Assembly: GCA_019419625.1 (NCBI GenBank)
Contig: DXZO01000063.1
Span: forward strand, 1 to 14,610
DNA from: Collinsella sp.
GTDB taxonomy: Bacteria; Actinomycetota; Coriobacteriia; Coriobacteriales; Coriobacteriaceae
DNA length: 14,610 bases
Direction of reading: 5' to 3'
Below are positions 1 to 7,284 of the stretch, one piece after another. A program made the position numbers and the translations under genes. The notes beneath the pieces are model-generated. The model was not told the origin of the DNA. It did not search any database and worked only from the letters and a program-made list of their open reading frames with translations. The number at the start of each line of letters is the position of its first letter. The first letter of the stretch is position 1.

Positions 1-1767
1 GACACTGACGGTCGCGAGTATGTGTTCGCCGAGAAGAACATTCCCTCCGCACCGGCTTCGCCGATTCTGACCGCTCTGTGCGAGAAGACCATCGCCGGCC
101 TGCAGTGGCCCAACTACCGCAGCCAGCGCTGGGGCCATGAGCACGCTACGTTTGTTCGTCCGGTCCGTTGGATCTGCTGCCTTTTGGGCGAGGATGTCGT
201 GCCCGTGTCCTTTGCCGATGTAACGAGTGGCAACACCACGCGCGGACATCGCGTTCTGGGCCCCGGTGACCATGTGGTCGCCAGCCCCGCCGTCTACGAG
301 CAGGTGCTCGAGGACGCCGGCGTGCTCTCTGCCGAGCGTCGCCGTGAGGCCATTCTTGCCGGTATCGCCGAGGTTGAGGCCGCTCGCCCCGGTTGCCATG
401 TCGACACGCCCAAGAAGGTCTTTGAGGAGGTTATCAACCTCTGCGAGTGGCCGACGGTGCTCGTCGGTACCTTCGACGAGGAGTTCCTCAAGGTCCCGCA
501 CGAGATCATCTGCGAGTCCATGCTCACCAATCAGCGCTACTTCCCGATCTATGACGGCGAGGGCAAGCTTACGCGTGAGTTCGTGGTCGTTTCCAACAGC
601 AAGCCCGAGAATGCTGAGCGCGTGATCGACGGCAACGAGCGCGTCGTGCGCGCCCGTCTGGACGACGCCAAGTTCTTCTACGAGGAGGACCTGAAGATCT
701 CCCTCGACGAGTTCCGCGAGCGTCTGGCCAAGGTCGCCTTCCAGGAGAAGCTCGGTAGCGTGCTCGCCAAGTCCGAGCGCATTGAGCAGCTCGCGCTCGC
801 CATCGCTCGCGAGGCCCATCTGGGCGCCCACCTGGCCGCCGATGCGGCTCGCGCCGCGCACCTGTGCAAGGCCGACCTGGTATCCAACGCCGTCGTCGAG
901 TTCACGAGTCAGCAGGGCGTGATGGGCGGTTATTACGCCTCCGCGATGGGGGAGAACGACGAGGTTGCCCATGCCATTCGCGATCACTATCGCCCCCGCT
1001 TTGCCGGCGATGAACTGCCCGAGGGCACCGCTGGCTGCATCGTGGCCTGTGCCGACAAGCTCGATACCATCGCCGGCATTTTTGCCATCGGTGAGCCCCC
1101 GACCGGCTCGTCCGACCCGTATGCACTGCGTCGTGCCGCCATCGGCATCATCAACATCCTGCGCGATCGCCTGCCGATTGATCCCACGTCGCTGATCGAC
1201 TTTGCCCTTGAGCTCTATAGCGAGCAGGGTATTGAGTTCGACGCCGCCGAGGTCGCCCAGCAGGTCCGTGACTTCTTCCACGGCCGCCTGGTGAGCATGG
1301 CCCGCGACGAGAAGATTCCGGCCGATACCGTCGCCGCCGTCTCCGCGGTGCACATTATCGCTCCGTCCGTCTTCTTCGCCCGCTGCGCCGCGCTCGACGA
1401 GGCTCGCAAGAACGATGCCGAGACCTTCGACAACCTGGCTACCGCCTATGCCCGCGCCGCTCACATCTCTAAGCCCGAGCTGGGTGCGGAGTACGACCGC
1501 AGCCTGATGGGCGAGGCCGAGTTCGCGCTCGCCGACGCCTCCGAGGCTGCTCAGACCGCTGTCGATGCCGCCCTTGCCGCCGAGGATTATCCTGCCGCAT
1601 TTGCCGCCCTTGCCGCCCTGCGTGCCCCCATCGACCGCTTCTTCGACGAGGTTATGGTCATGGACAAGGACGAGCAGCTCCGCGATAATCGCCTTAAGCT
1701 GCTCAACCGCTTCGAGGCCGTTTTCTCCGGCATCGCAAACATCGGTGAGCTTGCTCGCAAAAAGTAA
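1..1767 (+). CDS. glyS: Glycine--tRNA ligase beta subunit (5'-truncated by window edge)
   Basis: GlyS is the beta subunit of the bacterial alpha2beta2 glycyl-tRNA synthetase. It binds tRNA-Gly and is needed for cytoplasmic charging together with GlyQ, which is expected just upstream and outside the window. The frame is open from base 1 (reading DTDGREYVFAEK), so the GTG at 22 is internal and not the real start. The visible 588 residues align from about residue 110 of the ~690-residue family, so roughly 110 N-terminal residues are missing. Family landmarks include FVRPVRWI, RGHR, EWPTVLVGTF, NQRYFPIYD, GNERVVRARLDDAKFFYEED, KADLVSNAVVEFT.QGVMGG, YRPRFAGDELP, DKLDTIAGIF and DPYALRRAAIGI. The C-terminal anticodon-binding-like part ends with FFDEVMVMDKDEQLRDNRL. 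The gene continues into ppsR after a 34-base gap, probably on one transcript. No frameshift is seen and the identification is secure. Confidence 0.96.
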   Translation, partial: DTDGREYVFAEKNIPSAPASPILTALCEKTIAGLQWPNYRSQRWGHEHATFVRPVRWICCLLGEDVVPVSFADVTSGNTTRGHRVLGPGDHVVASPAVYEQVLEDAGVLSAERRREAILAGIAEVEAARPGCHVDTPKKVFEEVINLCEWPTVLVGTFDEEFLKVPHEIICESMLTNQRYFPIYDGEGKLTREFVVVSNSKPENAERVIDGNERVVRARLDDAKFFYEEDLKISLDEFRERLAKVAFQEKLGSVLAKSERIEQLALAIAREAHLGAHLAADAARAAHLCKADLVSNAVVEFTSQQGVMGGYYASAMGENDEVAHAIRDHYRPRFAGDELPEGTAGCIVACADKLDTIAGIFAIGEPPTGSSDPYALRRAAIGIINILRDRLPIDPTSLIDFALELYSEQGIEFDAAEVAQQVRDFFHGRLVSMARDEKIPADTVAAVSAVHIIAPSVFFARCAALDEARKNDAETFDNLATAYARAAHISKPELGAEYDRSLMGEAEFALADASEAAQTAVDAALAAEDYPAAFAALAALRAPIDRFFDEVMVMDKDEQLRDNRLKLLNRFEAVFSGIANIGELARKK

Positions 1768-1801
1768 GCCAGCCTGCGCATAAGCGCAAAAGGAGCCCCG
1801 C

Positions 1802-2677
1802 ATGGATTGCCCGGTCACCGCTCGTCCCACCGTTATCGTTATCTCCGACTCGCTCGGTGATACCGCTTGCGAGGTGGTGCTTGCGGCGTCCGGGCAATTT
1901 GATGAAGGGGCTTTTCATCTCTTGCGCCTGCCTAAGGTGACCTCGGTGGAGCAGGTTAAATCGTTTGTGGGTCCGCGCGTCGATGCGGACCATCGCGATA
2001 TTGCCGTGTTCCACACCATTGTCGATCCGGCGCTTCGCGCCCGCGTGCTCGATTACCTGGGCATGCTGCATATCCGTTCGGTCGACCTGATCGGTCCGAC
2101 GCTCGCCGTGCTGTCGTCGCTTATCGGCGTGCCGCCCAAGGGCGTCGCGGGCACGATTCATAAGACCGATGACCGTTATTTCCATCGTATTGAGGCCATG
2201 GAGTATTTCGTTGAGCACGACGACGGGCGCGGTTGCGATGATCTGTCGGGTGCCGATATCGTGCTGTTGGGCGTATCGCGAACGTCCAAGACGCCGCTGT
2301 CGATGTATTTGGCCTTTCAGGGTTACAAGGTTGCCAATGTTCCTTTGGCCCATGGCATGGAGCCACCGAAGTCAATTTACGAGGTCGACCCGATGCGGTT
2401 GTTCGGCCTGATTTCGACCGTCGACGTTATTTCTGAGATTCGCGATAGCCGCTTGGGCGATGATTACACCCGTGCCGTTGCCGGCTCCTATGCCGAGCCC
2501 GAGAGCGTACGCAGCGAGCTCGAGGAAGCCCGCGCTCTCATGAAGCGTCTGGGCTGCTTTGTGGTGCGTACCGATGGCAAAGCGATTGAGGAGAGCGCCT
2601 CCGAGATCATAAGTCACTTGGAGGAAATCCAAGAAGCCCGTGCCCGCCGCGCCGCCCGCCGAGCTCAACAGCAGTAG
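1802..2677 (+). CDS. ppsR: Pyruvate,phosphate dikinase regulatory protein (PDRP, DUF299 family)
   Basis: PpsR is a bifunctional enzyme. It inactivates PPDK by ADP-dependent phosphorylation of a threonine next to the catalytic histidine, and reactivates it by Pi-dependent removal of that phosphate. The 291-residue protein has the usual length. The N-terminus VIVISDSLGDTA and the P-loop-like motif GVSRTSKTPLS (residues 157-167) are family signatures, and the later stretch IYEVDPMRLFGL also fits. The related PEP synthase regulator has the same fold, but the neighbouring ppdK makes PPDK the likely target. The ATG is preceded by AGGAG at 1791-1795. A small 5-bp hairpin (TGCGC/GCGCA, 1775-1788) sits between the glyS stop and this ribosome binding site. 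The gene is probably cotranscribed with glyS, whereas ppdK has its own promoters beyond a large hairpin. Third codon positions look somewhat more T-rich than in ppdK or rpsB, as expected for a weakly expressed regulator. Confidence 0.93.
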   Translation: MDCPVTARPTVIVISDSLGDTACEVVLAASGQFDEGAFHLLRLPKVTSVEQVKSFVGPRVDADHRDIAVFHTIVDPALRARVLDYLGMLHIRSVDLIGPTLAVLSSLIGVPPKGVAGTIHKTDDRYFHRIEAMEYFVEHDDGRGCDDLSGADIVLLGVSRTSKTPLSMYLAFQGYKVANVPLAHGMEPPKSIYEVDPMRLFGLISTVDVISEIRDSRLGDDYTRAVAGSYAEPESVRSELEEARALMKRLGCFVVRTDGKAIEESASEIISHLEEIQEARARRAARRAQQQ

Positions 2678-2687
2678 TCCTTCCTGA

Positions 2688-2765
2688 GATGATTTTTCTG
2701 GGACGGGGATTAAAAAATCATTGTGTACCTAATGATTTTTTAATCCCCGTCCCAGAAAAATCATC
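2688..2765. repeat. Perfect 35-bp inverted repeat with 8-base loop
   Basis: Bases 2688-2722 and 2731-2765 are exact reverse complements over 35 positions, separated by the loop GTGTACCT. After one mismatched pair (2687/2766), three more pairs (2684-2686 with 2767-2769) extend the stem. The arms contain GGGACGGGGATT and A6/T6 tracts. The element begins 10 bases after the ppsR stop, so it may end that transcript, but it lacks the usual T-run after the stem. Its size and perfection suggest a dispersed palindromic (REP- or MITE-like) element, which is inference. It holds no open reading frame of note. Confidence 0.9.
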
Positions 2766-2778
2766 CCAGATGACAAGG

Positions 2779-2800
2779 TGCCTAAAATTGTCCCGTCTCA
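2779..2800. repeat. Possible degenerate second copy of part of the palindrome
   Basis: GTGCCTAA (2779-2786) followed by CCCGTCTCA (2792-2800) resembles GTACCTAA (2725-2732) followed by CCCGTCCCA (2746-2754) in the loop and right arm of the large inverted repeat. The order is the same but the spacing is shorter (5 versus 13 bases). It may be a decayed partial duplicate, but chance similarity cannot be excluded. Confidence 0.35.
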
Positions 2801-2812
2801 AATTGACTAGTT

Positions 2813-2840
2813 TTGATAAAGCGATTTAGCAATTTCTAAT
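2813..2840 (+). promoter_or_regulatory. Candidate ppdK promoter P1
   Basis: TTGATA (2813-2818) and TCTAAT (2835-2840) are each one base from the sigma-70-type -35 and -10 consensus and are separated by 16 bases. The local sequence is AT-rich in a GC-rich genome. If used, it would give a ppdK leader of about 200 bases. Confidence 0.5.
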
Positions 2841-2844
2841 CCTT

Positions 2845-2875
2845 TTGACCTGCAACTCTCTTGCATTGGTATCTT
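2845..2875 (+). promoter_or_regulatory. Candidate ppdK promoter P2 (extended -10)
   Basis: TTGACC (2845-2850) is followed after 19 bases by TATCTT (2870-2875), which is preceded by TGG, an extended -10 arrangement. The spacer is longer than ideal, so this is a weaker candidate than P1. Transcription would begin near 2882, right at the start of the TTTACC repeat block. Confidence 0.4.
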
Positions 2876-2890
2876 CATAAGGTAACCCCC

Positions 2891-2928
2891 TTTACCTACC
2901 GTTTACCGCCACATTTACCTCGTTTACC
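2891..2928 (+). repeat. Four TTTACC direct repeats upstream of ppdK, possible operator
   Basis: TTTACC occurs at 2891, 2902, 2914 and 2923, with start-to-start distances of 11, 12 and 9 bases, close to one DNA helical turn. A near-inverted copy (GGTAAC, 2881-2886) precedes the block. The repeats lie just downstream of both candidate ppdK promoters, where a bound protein could block transcription. The repeats are directly seen; the operator role is inference and no regulator is identified. Confidence 0.5.
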
Positions 2929-2961
2929 AAACCCCGCACCCTCTTCTCATGTCAGCGTGAA

Positions 2962-3001
2962 ACCCGCCGTAAAGTTTCCTCACGGCCCGCAGCCGGCGGG
3001 T
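2962..3001 (+). promoter_or_regulatory. Hairpin in the ppdK leader
   Basis: ACCCGCCG (2962-2969) pairs perfectly with CGGCGGGT (2994-3001) across a 24-base loop. It lies about 34 bases before the ppdK ribosome binding site. It has no T-run, so it is not an obvious terminator and might affect leader folding. I do not recognise a known riboswitch in this leader. Confidence 0.35.
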
Positions 3002-3050
3002 CGATTCGTCACCGCGGTCGTGCGTGAGAGCGCATGGAAGGGGAAGTATC

Positions 3051-5801
3051 GTGAGCGATTGCAAGAGGGTTTACCGTTTTGGAACCGACGCCCAGGGCAC
3101 CTGTGTCACCGAGGGCGACAAGTCCATGAACTTCGTGCTTGGCGGCAAGGGCGCCAACCTTGCCGAGATGAGCCGTATCGGCCTGCCGGTTCCCGGTGGC
3201 TTTACCATTACCTGCCAGACCTGCGTCGAGTACTCCGGTGCCGGCAATGTCTGGCCCGAAGGCGCACTCGATGAGATCGTTGCCGCCGAGGCCGACCTCG
3301 AGGCTCGCTGCGGCAAGAAGCTCGGCGACGCCTCCGATCCGCTGCTCGTGTCGGTTCGCTCGGGTGCTCCATTCTCCATGCCCGGCATGATGGACACGGT
3401 CCTCAACCTGGGCCTCAACGACGACTCCGTTCAGGGTCTCATCGCCCAGACGCAAAATCCGCGTTTTGCCTGGGATAGCTACCGACGCTTTATCCAGATG
3501 TTCTCCAACGTTGTTATGGGTGTTGACGCCGACTTGTTCGAGAACGCGCTGACCCAGGCGCGCTTGGTCGCCGGCGTTCTCGTCGATTCCGAGCTTTCGG
3601 CCGAGGACCTGCAGGAACTCGTCGAGACCTTTAAGGGCATCTTCTCCGAGAACGTCGAGGCCGCCCTGTATCCCGAGCTCGAGGTCGCCGACGGCAAGCC
3701 CGTCTTTCCGCACGACCCGGAGCTCCAGCTGCGCCTTGCCATCCAGGCCGTCTTTGGCAGCTGGATGAACGAGCGCGCCTGCATTTACCGCAAGCAGCAC
3801 GGTATTTCCGACGAGCTCGGTACTGCCGTCAACGTCCAGGCCATGGCCTTTGGCAACAAGGGTGAGACCTCCGCGACCGGCGTCGCCTTTACGCGCAATC
3901 CGGCCGACGGCACCAAGGAGTTCTACGGTGACTTTTTGGTTAACGCCCAGGGCGAGGACGTCGTCGCCGGCATCCGCAACACCGAGCCCATCGCCGACCT
4001 CAAGGCCACTCCGGGCCTCGAGTCCGCGGGCGAGGAGCTCGAGCGTGTCTTCCTGACGCTCGAGGACCATTACCGCGATATGTGCGATATCGAGTTCACC
4101 ATCGAGCAGGGCAAGCTCTGGATGCTCCAGACCCGCGTGGGCAAGCGCACCGCCACCGCCTCCCTGCGTATCGCCATCGAAATGGTCGAGGAGGGCCTGA
4201 TCACCCGCGAGGAGGCCGTGGCCCGTATCGATCCCGCGCAGCTCGACCAGCTCCTGCATCCGCAGTTCGACGCCTCCAAGAAGTACGAGGCGCTAGCCAG
4301 CGGTCTGAACGCCAGCCCCGGGGCCGCCGTGGGCGAGGTCGTGTTCTCGAGCGATGATGCCGTCGCGCGCGCCAACGAGGGCCATAAGGTCATTCTGGTT
4401 CGCTGGGAGACCAATCCCGACGATCTGAAGGGCATGGTTGCCGCCGAGGGCATCCTGACCAGCCACGGTGGCAAGACGAGCCATGCCGCCGTTATCGCCC
4501 GCGGTATGGGTACGCCCTGTGTCTGCGGCGTCGAGCGCTTCCACATCGACGCCGCCGAGAAGGTCGTGCGCATCGAGGGCAGCAATCGCGTGCTGCACGA
4601 AGGCGACATCATCTCCATCGACGGCACCCAGGGTATCGTCGTCGATGGCGCTGTTGACCTGGTCTCCGCCGAGCTCACCGGCGACCTGGACACCATCCTG
4701 TCCTGGGCTGATGAGATTCGTCTGGACGAGACCGGCGGTCACGCCAACCATGTGCGCGTCAACGCCGACAACCCCGAGGATGCCGCGCTCGCGCTCGAGT
4801 TTGGCGCCGAGGCCATCGGCCTGTGCCGCACTGAGCACATGTTCCTGGGCGACCGTAAGAACATCATCCAGAGCTTTATCCTGTCTGACGATGGGGTCGT
4901 GAAGCAGCAGGCCCTGGCCGACCTGCTCAAGGTTCAGACCGAGGACTTCCTGGCGATGTTCAAGACCATGTCCGGTCGCGATGTGGTCGTCCGCCTGCTC
5001 GATCCGCCGCTTCATGAGTTCCTGGATAATCCTCGTGAGCTCGAGGTCGCCATCACCAAGAAGGAAGCCGCCGGCGCCAGCGAGGAAGAGCTTGCCGCCC
5101 TGCGTGCCCGACTGCGCCGTATCGACGGCATGGTCGAGTCGAACCCCATGCTCGGCCTACGCGGCGTGCGCTTGTCTGTCGTTTTTAGCGATCTGCCGCT
5201 CATGCAGGTTCGCGCTGTGGCCACGGCTGCCGCTCGCCTCATCAAGGAGGGTGTCGACCCGCGTCCCGAGATCATGGTTCCGCTCGTCTCCATCACGGCG
5301 GAGCATGTCCAGACCAGCGAGGTCATCGAGCGCGTGATCGCAGAGGTTTCCGCCGAGGAGGGCGTCGAGCTCAATATTCCCGTGGGCACGATGCTCGAGC
5401 TGCCGCGCGCCTGTATGGTCGCCGACGAGATCGCGCAGCACGCCGACTTCTTCTGCTTTGGCACCAACGACCTCACCCAGACGACTTTCGGCTTCTCTCG
5501 TGACGATGCCGAGGCCAAGTTCATCCCGCTGTACATGCATAAGAAGATTCTGAAGGACAACCCCTTCGAGACCATCGACTCGGCGGTACTCGAGCTGGTG
5601 CGCATGGCTGTCGAGAAGGGCCGCGCCACCAATCCCGGCATGCACTTTGGCGTGTGTGGCGAGCACGGCGGCGACCCCAAGTCCATCACGGGCCTGTTTA
5701 ACGTGGCCGATGTGGACTACGTGTCCTGCTCGCCCTATCGCGTGCCCCTCGCGCGCCTGGCTGCCGCCCAGGCCAAGCTCGAGTCCAAGCGTTCCGCCTG
5801 A
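3051..5801 (+). CDS. ppdK: Pyruvate, phosphate dikinase
   Basis: PPDK interconverts pyruvate, ATP and Pi with PEP, AMP and PPi in the cytoplasm, serving glycolysis with PPi economy or gluconeogenesis in anaerobes. The chosen GTG at 3051 has GGAAGGGG at 3036-3043. A GTG at 3024 is in frame but lacks such a site. This gives 916 residues, near the family norm. The N-terminal nucleotide-binding domain shows GGKGANLAEM, SVRSGAPFSMPGMMDTVLNL and LQTRVGKRTA. The swivelling phosphohistidine domain has GGKTSHAAVIARG, with regulatory Thr476 and catalytic His478. The C-terminal PEP/pyruvate barrel has FGTNDLTQTTFGFSRDD (from residue 803) and GVCGEHGGDP with catalytic Cys869. A lysine stands before the regulatory threonine where many PPDKs have methionine. 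Control by the upstream ppsR product is expected, since both the target threonine and the histidine are present. Start choice is fairly sure and function very sure. Confidence 0.97.
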   Translation: MSDCKRVYRFGTDAQGTCVTEGDKSMNFVLGGKGANLAEMSRIGLPVPGGFTITCQTCVEYSGAGNVWPEGALDEIVAAEADLEARCGKKLGDASDPLLVSVRSGAPFSMPGMMDTVLNLGLNDDSVQGLIAQTQNPRFAWDSYRRFIQMFSNVVMGVDADLFENALTQARLVAGVLVDSELSAEDLQELVETFKGIFSENVEAALYPELEVADGKPVFPHDPELQLRLAIQAVFGSWMNERACIYRKQHGISDELGTAVNVQAMAFGNKGETSATGVAFTRNPADGTKEFYGDFLVNAQGEDVVAGIRNTEPIADLKATPGLESAGEELERVFLTLEDHYRDMCDIEFTIEQGKLWMLQTRVGKRTATASLRIAIEMVEEGLITREEAVARIDPAQLDQLLHPQFDASKKYEALASGLNASPGAAVGEVVFSSDDAVARANEGHKVILVRWETNPDDLKGMVAAEGILTSHGGKTSHAAVIARGMGTPCVCGVERFHIDAAEKVVRIEGSNRVLHEGDIISIDGTQGIVVDGAVDLVSAELTGDLDTILSWADEIRLDETGGHANHVRVNADNPEDAALALEFGAEAIGLCRTEHMFLGDRKNIIQSFILSDDGVVKQQALADLLKVQTEDFLAMFKTMSGRDVVVRLLDPPLHEFLDNPRELEVAITKKEAAGASEEELAALRARLRRIDGMVESNPMLGLRGVRLSVVFSDLPLMQVRAVATAAARLIKEGVDPRPEIMVPLVSITAEHVQTSEVIERVIAEVSAEEGVELNIPVGTMLELPRACMVADEIAQHADFFCFGTNDLTQTTFGFSRDDAEAKFIPLYMHKKILKDNPFETIDSAVLELVRMAVEKGRATNPGMHFGVCGEHGGDPKSITGLFNVADVDYVSCSPYRVPLARLAAAQAKLESKRSA

Positions 5802-5840
5802 CGTTTTGGGCTTAGGCGCCTAGCGTAGCCCCCCTTCATG

Positions 5841-5880
5841 CCGCCCGTCTCATTCGTGAGGCGGGCGGTTGTCGTGTGCG
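5841..5880 (+). terminator. Hairpin terminator after ppdK
   Basis: CCGCCCGTCTCA (5841-5852) and TGAGGCGGGCGG (5857-5868) form a 12-bp stem with one G-T pair and a TTCG loop. The following T-tract is poor (TTGTCGTGTG), so termination may be incomplete. A richer T region follows at about 5883-5895. Confidence 0.7.
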
Positions 5881-5914
5881 GGTTTTGTCTTTTTGTCTGC
5901 GTAAAAAATTGTTC

Positions 5915-5942
5915 TTGCAGCGGAAACCCGCGCGTGTATACT
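5915..5942 (+). promoter_or_regulatory. rplS promoter
   Basis: TTGCAG (5915-5920) and TATACT (5937-5942) are separated by 16 bases and resemble the primary sigma factor consensus. The promoter lies downstream of the ppdK terminator and gives a leader of about 63 bases before rplS. Confidence 0.75.
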
Positions 5943-5948
5943 CGAATA

Positions 5949-6011
5949 CGTTTGTTCAACTACGTGCCGGCCAAGGTGGTACGGCACCTCTAGAAGAGTA
6001 AGGAATTGCAC
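5949..6011 (+). promoter_or_regulatory. Structured rplS 5' leader
   Basis: GTGCCG (5964-5969) can pair with CGGCAC (5982-5987). The overlapping AGGTG (5974-5978) can instead pair with CACCT (5985-5989), so the two folds exclude each other. A short CTCT/AGAG hairpin (5988-5998) sits just before the AGGAA ribosome binding site. L19 leaders with autoregulatory roles are known in some bacteria. I cannot match this one to a known family from sequence alone. Confidence 0.4.
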
Positions 6012-6353
6012 ATGGATTACATCCGCGCAATCGAGCGTCAGCAGATCCGCGAGGACATCCCGCAGGTCCGCGTTGCCGACAACGTCAAGGTTCACTACCG
6101 CATTAAGGAAGGCGACCGCGAGCGCATCCAGGTTTTCCAGGGTGACGTCATCCGCATGGCCGGCGCCGGTGCCCGTGAGACCTTCACCGTCCGCAAGATT
6201 TCCTTCGGTGTCGGTGTTGAGCGTACCTTCCCGCTTCACAGCCCCAAGATCGCCAAGCTCGAGGTCGTCCGTCATGGTCGCGTCCGTCGCGCCAAGCTGT
6301 ACTACCTCCGCGACAAGGTGGGCAAGGCTGCTCGCATCCCCGAGAAGCGCTAA
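6012..6353 (+). CDS. rplS: 50S ribosomal protein L19
   Basis: L19 is a large-subunit protein near the interface with the 30S subunit. The 113-residue product has the usual length (about 115) and the conserved core VHYRIKEGDRERIQVFQGDVI, continued by FTVRKISFGVGVERTFPLHSPKI and ending in RRAKLYYLRDKVGKAARI. The ATG at 6012 is preceded by AGGAA at 6001-6005. An in-frame TTG at 6006 would touch that site and is not used here. The gene has its own promoter, leader and terminator, so it appears to be a single-gene transcript, unlike the rpsM-trmD-rplS grouping of some bacteria. Codon use is strongly biased to C-ending codons, consistent with high expression. Identification is certain. Confidence 0.97.
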   Translation: MDYIRAIERQQIREDIPQVRVADNVKVHYRIKEGDRERIQVFQGDVIRMAGAGARETFTVRKISFGVGVERTFPLHSPKIAKLEVVRHGRVRRAKLYYLRDKVGKAARIPEKR

Positions 6354-6368
6354 GAAGATCGCAGCGTC

Positions 6369-6417
6369 TGTCCACTCGTTTGGACACAAGGGTCACCTTC
6401 GGGTGGCCCTTCTTTTT
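6369..6417 (+). terminator. Terminator after rplS (two hairpins)
   Basis: AAGGGTCACC (6388-6397) and GGTGGCCCTT (6402-6411) form a 10-bp stem with one mismatch and a TTCG tetraloop, followed by CTTTTTATC. A smaller perfect 6-bp hairpin, TGTCCA/TGGACA (6369-6386), lies immediately before it. This is a strong intrinsic terminator. Confidence 0.88.
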
Positions 6418-6446
6418 ATCTGATTTGCATGCAAGGAGGCCCCGAT

Positions 6447-7235
6447 ATGGCCAACATGACGAGCTCGGTTTCGGCATCGCAGGTTGCCGGCGAGCTGGCG
6501 AGCGCCACGTTTGAGGAGATCCCCGCCCTCGTGGAGCATTATCGTGAGGATCCGCGCCAGCAAGTGATCAAGGCTTGCGAGCGCGCTCTTAAGCGCCATG
6601 CCAAGGAACTTGCCGAGCGCGAGCGCGTCAACGGCATGTACGAGCTTATGCATGAGCTCGGCGGTGACGGCGTGGTCGTGGGTGTCGACGAGGTGGGTCG
6701 CGGCTCAGTGGCCGGTCCTTTGACGGTGTGCGCCGTGTGCCTTCCGATGGAGCCGCGCATCTGGGGCATCAATGATTCCAAAAAGCTCACGCCGGCGCGC
6801 CGCGAGTTGCTCTCGGTGAAGATTGCCGAGGTGGCGACTGCTATCGGCTTTTGCCATATCGCTCCTGCGGATATCGATGAGATGGGCATGGCCCGCGCCA
6901 TTCGCGCCGCTGTCGCGGGTGCGGTGGCCGATACGGGGCTTGAGCCCGATTGCGTGCTTATGGACGGCAACCCCCTGGGCGCCGTTCCCAACGAGCGCGA
7001 CGTGGTGAAGGGCGATGCCAAGATCGCCTGTATCGCCGCGGCGTCCATCATGGCCAAGGTCACGCGTGACGAGATGATGGTCGAGTACGATGCCGAGTAT
7101 CCCGAGTACCATCTGGCCGAGTCGAAGGGCTATGCAAGCCCCGAGCATATCGAGGCCATTCGCAAACATGGACTTTGTCCACTGCACCGCGTGAGCTTTT
7201 GCGGAAACTTTCTGCAGACTGAGCGCCTTTTCTAG
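6447..7235 (+). CDS. rnhB: Ribonuclease HII
   Basis: RNase HII cuts the RNA strand of RNA-DNA hybrids and single ribonucleotides left in DNA. The ATG at 6447 is chosen because AAGGAGG (6433-6439) lies 7 bases upstream; the in-frame ATG at 6429 precedes that site. The protein has 262 residues. The four acidic catalytic residues are present: Asp81 and Glu82 in GVDEVGRGSVAGPL, Asp173 in LMDGNPLG, and Asp190 in GDAKIACIAAASIMAKVTRD. The C-terminal substrate-binding motif is YHLAESKGYASPEHIEAIR. The ~75-residue charged helical N-terminus before the catalytic domain resembles the extra N-terminal domain of the longer Bacillus-type RNase HII. No promoter stands out in the 30 bases after the rplS terminator, so expression may rely on read-through. 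A strong terminator follows. Confidence 0.95.
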   Translation: MANMTSSVSASQVAGELASATFEEIPALVEHYREDPRQQVIKACERALKRHAKELAERERVNGMYELMHELGGDGVVVGVDEVGRGSVAGPLTVCAVCLPMEPRIWGINDSKKLTPARRELLSVKIAEVATAIGFCHIAPADIDEMGMARAIRAAVAGAVADTGLEPDCVLMDGNPLGAVPNERDVVKGDAKIACIAAASIMAKVTRDEMMVEYDAEYPEYHLAESKGYASPEHIEAIRKHGLCPLHRVSFCGNFLQTERLF

Positions 7236-7284
7236 GTCAATTGTGGAGACAGGGACCTCAGGGGTTTTATAAACCTGCTGGTAG

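Noticed and set aside
1703..2353. 216-codon minus-strand open frame across the glyS/ppsR junction
   Set aside because: It lies opposite conserved coding sequence and is explained by codon bias.
2861..3274. 137-codon + strand frame overlapping the ppdK leader and 5' end
   Set aside because: It is out of frame with the conserved PPDK N-terminus, and its second half is the ppdK shadow.
3009..4259. 416-codon minus-strand open frame opposite ppdK
   Set aside because: It is a shadow of ppdK with repetitive composition, no ribosome binding site noted and no recognisable domain.
6425..6434. 10-bp palindrome TTGCATGCAA before rnhB
   Set aside because: Palindromes of this length are expected several times by chance in a window this size, and no repeat of it supports an operator.
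7244..7280. Possible repeat remnant (GGAGACAGGGACC and a GGTTT/AAACC hairpin) after rnhB
   Set aside because: It only loosely resembles the GGGACGGGGA core of the large palindrome and the hairpin is weak, too little to call without genome copies.
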